DNA of 6,076 nt from Methanoregulaceae archaeon. Its GTDB lineage: Archaea; Halobacteriota; Methanomicrobia; Methanomicrobiales; Methanospirillaceae. The stretch is taken from assembly GCA_013331215.1 (NCBI GenBank), contig DUGU01000018.1, positions 1 through 6,076 on the forward strand. Reading direction: 5' to 3'. Every line of letters starts with the position of its first letter. The first letter of the stretch is position 1. This document shows, in pieces, positions 3,949 through 6,076 of this stretch. Both the position numbers and the translations under genes were made by a program. The notes beneath the pieces are model-generated. The model ran no database searches, was not told where the DNA came from, and worked only from the letters and a program-made list of their open reading frames with translations.

Positions 3949-5058
3949 ATGCCCGGAAACGAACACATCCCCCCGGAGTCCCGGCTGTACATGCCGAGCA
4001 TGACGAGAGAGTACAGCAGGATCTCGGATACCGCCAGGGCGGTGGATCTCTTTGTCGTACCGGGAATACTGTCCTATCTCGAGTCGGTACGGCAGACTCT
4101 CGCAGGCATGCCCGTGGGAGCGCCCTTCGTTATTGCGGATTACGGAGCGGCCGACGGGGCGAACTCGAGCCAGCTGTTCGAGAGCGTCATCAGGTATGTC
4201 CGCGAGATCAATCCTTCCCTGGGAATCAAGCTGGTCTACATAGATATCGCGGACCCGTCCTCTTTCGACCGGTTCTGGGAGGGGTTGTCTCTCTCGGAAC
4301 TGCACGATGTCGAGGCCGAATTCATCCAGCGCTCGTTTTACGAACCGTTTCCCGAACTGGCCGGGGTAGTGCAGATCGGCTTTTCCTCCACGGCACTGCA
4401 CTGGCTGGATACGAAAACCGCCGACGCCGATCTCTTCCGCCACCCCACGTGCATTCAGGCGAACCAGCTGGCGGAGGCCGGGCGCGGGAAGTTCGTCGAG
4501 AAATGGAAGCGCGACTGGCGGATCTTCTTCCGCGAACGCTCGCGCGAACTCGTCGGCGGAGGGCTGCTGTTCCTGGCGAACCTGACCAGCCTGGGCGGCG
4601 ACCGGTGGCCGGCATCGGCGGGATACGATAACCTCCGCGACGTCTGCTACCTGCTCTACCGGGAAGGCCGTATTTCGAAAGAGGAACTGCAGGCGATCTT
4701 CATACCGGATTACTTTGCCACGCCGGACGAGATGAGGGACCTGATCGACGAGGATGCCGTCAGGCGGCACTTCTCGTTGAAGTTTTTCGATGCAATGACC
4801 GTCCCCTGCGCCTATTTCTCGAGGATGTACGATACATTGGAGGATGCCCGGGAGAGACGCCAGCTGGCCGACTTGCTCGCACGGGTTGTCAGGGCGTGGA
4901 GCGAGTCGTCCATACGGGTCGGGTTGTCGCCCGAACATGCAGGCCTCGTCGATGAAATTTACAGCCGCCTGGCGGAAAGGTTCTTCGAGATACCTCGGGG
5001 ACTGCCCTATCAGTACTGCCTGATCGAACTCGTCAGAGCGAACGGCACACCGCGGTAA
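3949..5058 (+). CDS. SABATH-like SAM-dependent carboxyl methyltransferase
   Basis: The 369-aa product fits the SABATH family (Pfam Methyltransf_7), which methylates carboxyl or nitrogen groups of small acids using S-adenosylmethionine. SAM motif I is VIADYGAADGANS (61-73), matching the family's IADLGCSSGPNS. VYIDIADPSSFDRFW (96-110) matches the FNDLPxNDFN segment. GFSSTALHWL (144-153) matches the SSxSLHWLS signature, with H151 and W152 equivalent to residues lining the substrate pocket. KWKRDWRIFFRERSRELVGGG (185-205) matches the QFQxDFxxFLxxRSEELVPGG helix. RISKEELQAIFIPDYFATPDE matches the C-terminal cap. The substrate-binding Gln of plant salicylate enzymes near the N-terminus is not seen, so the substrate may differ. 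Length equals the family norm. Start 3949 is chosen from the TATA box at 3891; ATGs at 3877 or 3883 would add about 22-24 residues. A cytosolic enzyme; the substrate is unknown. Confidence 0.82.
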   Translation: MPGNEHIPPESRLYMPSMTREYSRISDTARAVDLFVVPGILSYLESVRQTLAGMPVGAPFVIADYGAADGANSSQLFESVIRYVREINPSLGIKLVYIDIADPSSFDRFWEGLSLSELHDVEAEFIQRSFYEPFPELAGVVQIGFSSTALHWLDTKTADADLFRHPTCIQANQLAEAGRGKFVEKWKRDWRIFFRERSRELVGGGLLFLANLTSLGGDRWPASAGYDNLRDVCYLLYREGRISKEELQAIFIPDYFATPDEMRDLIDEDAVRRHFSLKFFDAMTVPCAYFSRMYDTLEDARERRQLADLLARVVRAWSESSIRVGLSPEHAGLVDEIYSRLAERFFEIPRGLPYQYCLIELVRANGTPR

Positions 5059-5100
5059 AGCGACGCTCGCGATCGCGGTGATGCCCGCGGCCCGGCGGGT

Positions 5101-5253
5101 GTGCCGCACTTCAACCGCGTGGACCGTACCGCGGCGATCGTGCCGCCGATTCTAATCGACGACAATCGGGCCGTCCGGCTCGATGTCCCGGACGTCGTAT
5201 GGCTCTTCAACGCCCTTTGTGGCTCTTCAACATGCCGTGACGGATCAAGGTAA
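5101..5253 (+). CDS. Possible 50-aa ORF after the methyltransferase
   Basis: A GTG frame of 50 codons with a coding-like middle (RTAAIVPPILIDDNRAVRLDVPDVVWLFNALCG split over 5128-5223) and G/C-rich third positions up to about 5210; the end (GSSTCRDGSR) is poor. The frame is also open back to the methyltransferase stop. It may be the remains of a longer gene. The first unit of the 12-nt direct repeat below is read in-frame as WLFN, the second is not. No family is recognised. Confidence 0.22.
   Translation: MPHFNRVDRTAAIVPPILIDDNRAVRLDVPDVVWLFNALCGSSTCRDGSR
5200..5231. repeat. 12-nt direct repeat TGGCTCTTCAAC, 20-nt period
   Basis: TGGCTCTTCAAC occurs at 5200-5211 and again at 5220-5231 with 8 nt between (GCCCTTTG). 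The period of 20 nt is close to two helical turns, so it could be a tandem binding site about 100 nt upstream of the secreted protein gene, or a small local duplication. Confidence 0.6.
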
Positions 5254-5327
5254 TTAGCTTTTCGTATGCTACGGCAGAAGAAGATATCCGGAGGCACGCG
5301 AAGCTCTCATATACGGAATTTCGGAGC

Positions 5328-6076
5328 GTGAAAACTATCGGATCGTATACAACCCTCGCTGTGGCCGTTGCTCTCGCCTGCATCTGTCTTGTCGGGATAG
5401 CCGGAGCCGCCCAGCCCGCCGTGACCGTCACCACGCCGGGCCCCGAGATGGCGACCGTGCCGGTGACGCCAACCCCCCAGCTGCCCCTGTCCACTCTCAC
5501 GCCTCCCGGTTTGGGAGCCGAAACCTCCGTCCCCATGCCGGCGCTGCCCACCGTCGCTCCGGCGCCGGCAGTGACCGTGACCGGCCCGCTCACCATCGTC
5601 CTCGACATGCCCCGGTCGCCGGCCGTCTGGGGCGACACGGTCCGCTGCTCGGGGAGCGGCATGGCAAACGGGGCCGTCAGGATCCTCGTCGACGGCGTCG
5701 AGGCCGGCCGGTCCGCGCCCGACGGCAGCGGCGCCTATCGATTCGACTACCTGGTCGATCGTATCCCGACGGGAGCGCACGCCGTCTTCGCAGAGGCCGG
5801 GAACCGGAGCGCCGAGGCGAGCCTCGAGGTCGCCTCGACCGTTCCGCTGGTCCAGCTCGACGCCGTGCCGTCCTCCTGGCAGAACGAGTCGGCCCTGCTC
5901 TGCACGGGGAACGTGACCGTGTCCGGGAGGGGCGTGCCGGACGCGCCCGTCCACCTGGTCTTCGACAACTACGGCTGGGCCGACGCGATGAGCGGGCCCG
6001 AGGGGCAGTTCGAGGTCAACGCGGGACTCCCGGGCGGGAAGCACGAGATCGTGGCGAACGTCTCGTTCGCCGACGG
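5328..6076 (+). CDS. Secreted Ig-like domain protein with Thr/Pro-rich linker (partial)
   Basis: The frame stays open for 249 codons and leaves the window. GTG at 5328 is the first possible start after an in-frame TGA at 5238. It gives a Sec signal peptide: K2, a hydrophobic core (about 9-25, LAVAVALACICLVGIAG) and likely cleavage after AGA (27) or AGAA (28). Residues 30-86 are a Thr/Pro/Val-rich flexible linker. Two beta-rich Ig-like units follow, about 87-167 (GDTVRCSGSGMANGAVRILVDG, a typical strand pattern ending SGAYRFDY...AHAVFAEA) and from about 168 (VPSSW...CTGNVTVSGRGVPDAPVHLVFDN...GGKHEIVANVSF). Four N-glycosylation-type sequons (NRS, NES, NVT, NVS) suit an archaeal surface protein. 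No ribosome site at proper spacing is seen; GGAG lies only 1 nt before the GTG, and CATATAC (5308-5314) is close for a TATA box. The function is probably a cell-surface or adhesion-type protein. Confidence 0.8.
   Translation, partial: MKTIGSYTTLAVAVALACICLVGIAGAAQPAVTVTTPGPEMATVPVTPTPQLPLSTLTPPGLGAETSVPMPALPTVAPAPAVTVTGPLTIVLDMPRSPAVWGDTVRCSGSGMANGAVRILVDGVEAGRSAPDGSGAYRFDYLVDRIPTGAHAVFAEAGNRSAEASLEVASTVPLVQLDAVPSSWQNESALLCTGNVTVSGRGVPDAPVHLVFDNYGWADAMSGPEGQFEVNAGLPGGKHEIVANVSFAD

Noticed and set aside
5064..5100. Palindrome CGCGATCGCG and a short GC stem (CCCGC/GCGGG) after the methyltransferase as a terminator
   Set aside because: The stems are short and no T tract follows; archaeal termination does not need such stems.
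3778..5109. Long minus-strand open frame of 443 codons antisense to the methyltransferase
   Set aside because: It mirrors a clearly recognised gene; its Arg/Pro/Asp-rich sequence is the usual GC-rich antisense artefact.
5307..6044. Minus-strand frame of 245 codons opposite the Ig-like protein
   Set aside because: The plus strand has a signal peptide, linker and Ig-like strands; the minus frame is low-complexity Gly/Arg/His noise.
1..6076. CRISPR array
   Set aside because: No regularly spaced repeats of 24-37 nt are present; the only direct repeat is a single 12-nt pair.

Overview
The window reads as archaeal DNA, most likely from a GC-rich methanogen of the Methanomicrobiales (Methanoculleus-like); the exact taxon is inference. 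The evidence is a TATA-box-binding protein gene, TATA boxes placed about 26-33 bp upstream of an RNA gene and of a leaderless start codon, a tRNA gene without an encoded CCA end, a methanogen-type extracellular Cache domain, and a secreted protein with a Thr/Pro-rich linker and Ig-like domains. Codon third positions are strongly G/C in the real genes. Gene density is low, and much of the non-coding space holds decayed coding sequence.

Layout. Positions 1-209 are the 3' end of a Cache-domain sensor gene. Positions about 210-480 hold a gene relic (relic A). tRNA-Cys(GCA) lies at 595-666 with its own TATA box. A small ORF that appears frameshifted at a C run follows at 699-883. Positions 1086-2103 look like a compact operon: two small unknown ORFs (1086-1253 and 1250-1426), the second overlapping a divergent TATA-binding protein gene (1390-2103). 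That TBP keeps the four intercalating Phe residues and both groove-contacting Asn residues. Its last ~36 codons run through a tRNA T-arm-like hairpin and two further inverted repeats. Positions about 2170-2420 are a clearer relic (B) of the same family as A, with an internal TAG and a 1-nt deletion. Positions 2424-2553 carry a hydrophobic minus-strand ORF of uncertain status.

Positions 2789-3011 hold a strong TATA box and a leaderless 63-aa Lys/Ala-rich protein, followed by a possible 46-aa ORF. A perfect 10-bp inverted repeat (3241-3269) stands in an otherwise gene-poor stretch, followed by relic C of the repeated family (about 3434-3530). A two-TM mini-protein (3651-3854) precedes a 369-aa methyltransferase (3949-5058) that resembles the SABATH carboxyl-methyltransferase family, best known from plants. 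After a spacer with a 12-nt direct repeat, a secreted Ig-like protein gene starts at 5328 and runs off the window.

The genes do not form one obvious pathway. The most interesting items are the SABATH-like methyltransferase, the divergent extra-looking TBP with its small upstream partners and tRNA-like tail, and the three-copy relic family, which together suggest an accessory, rearranged region.
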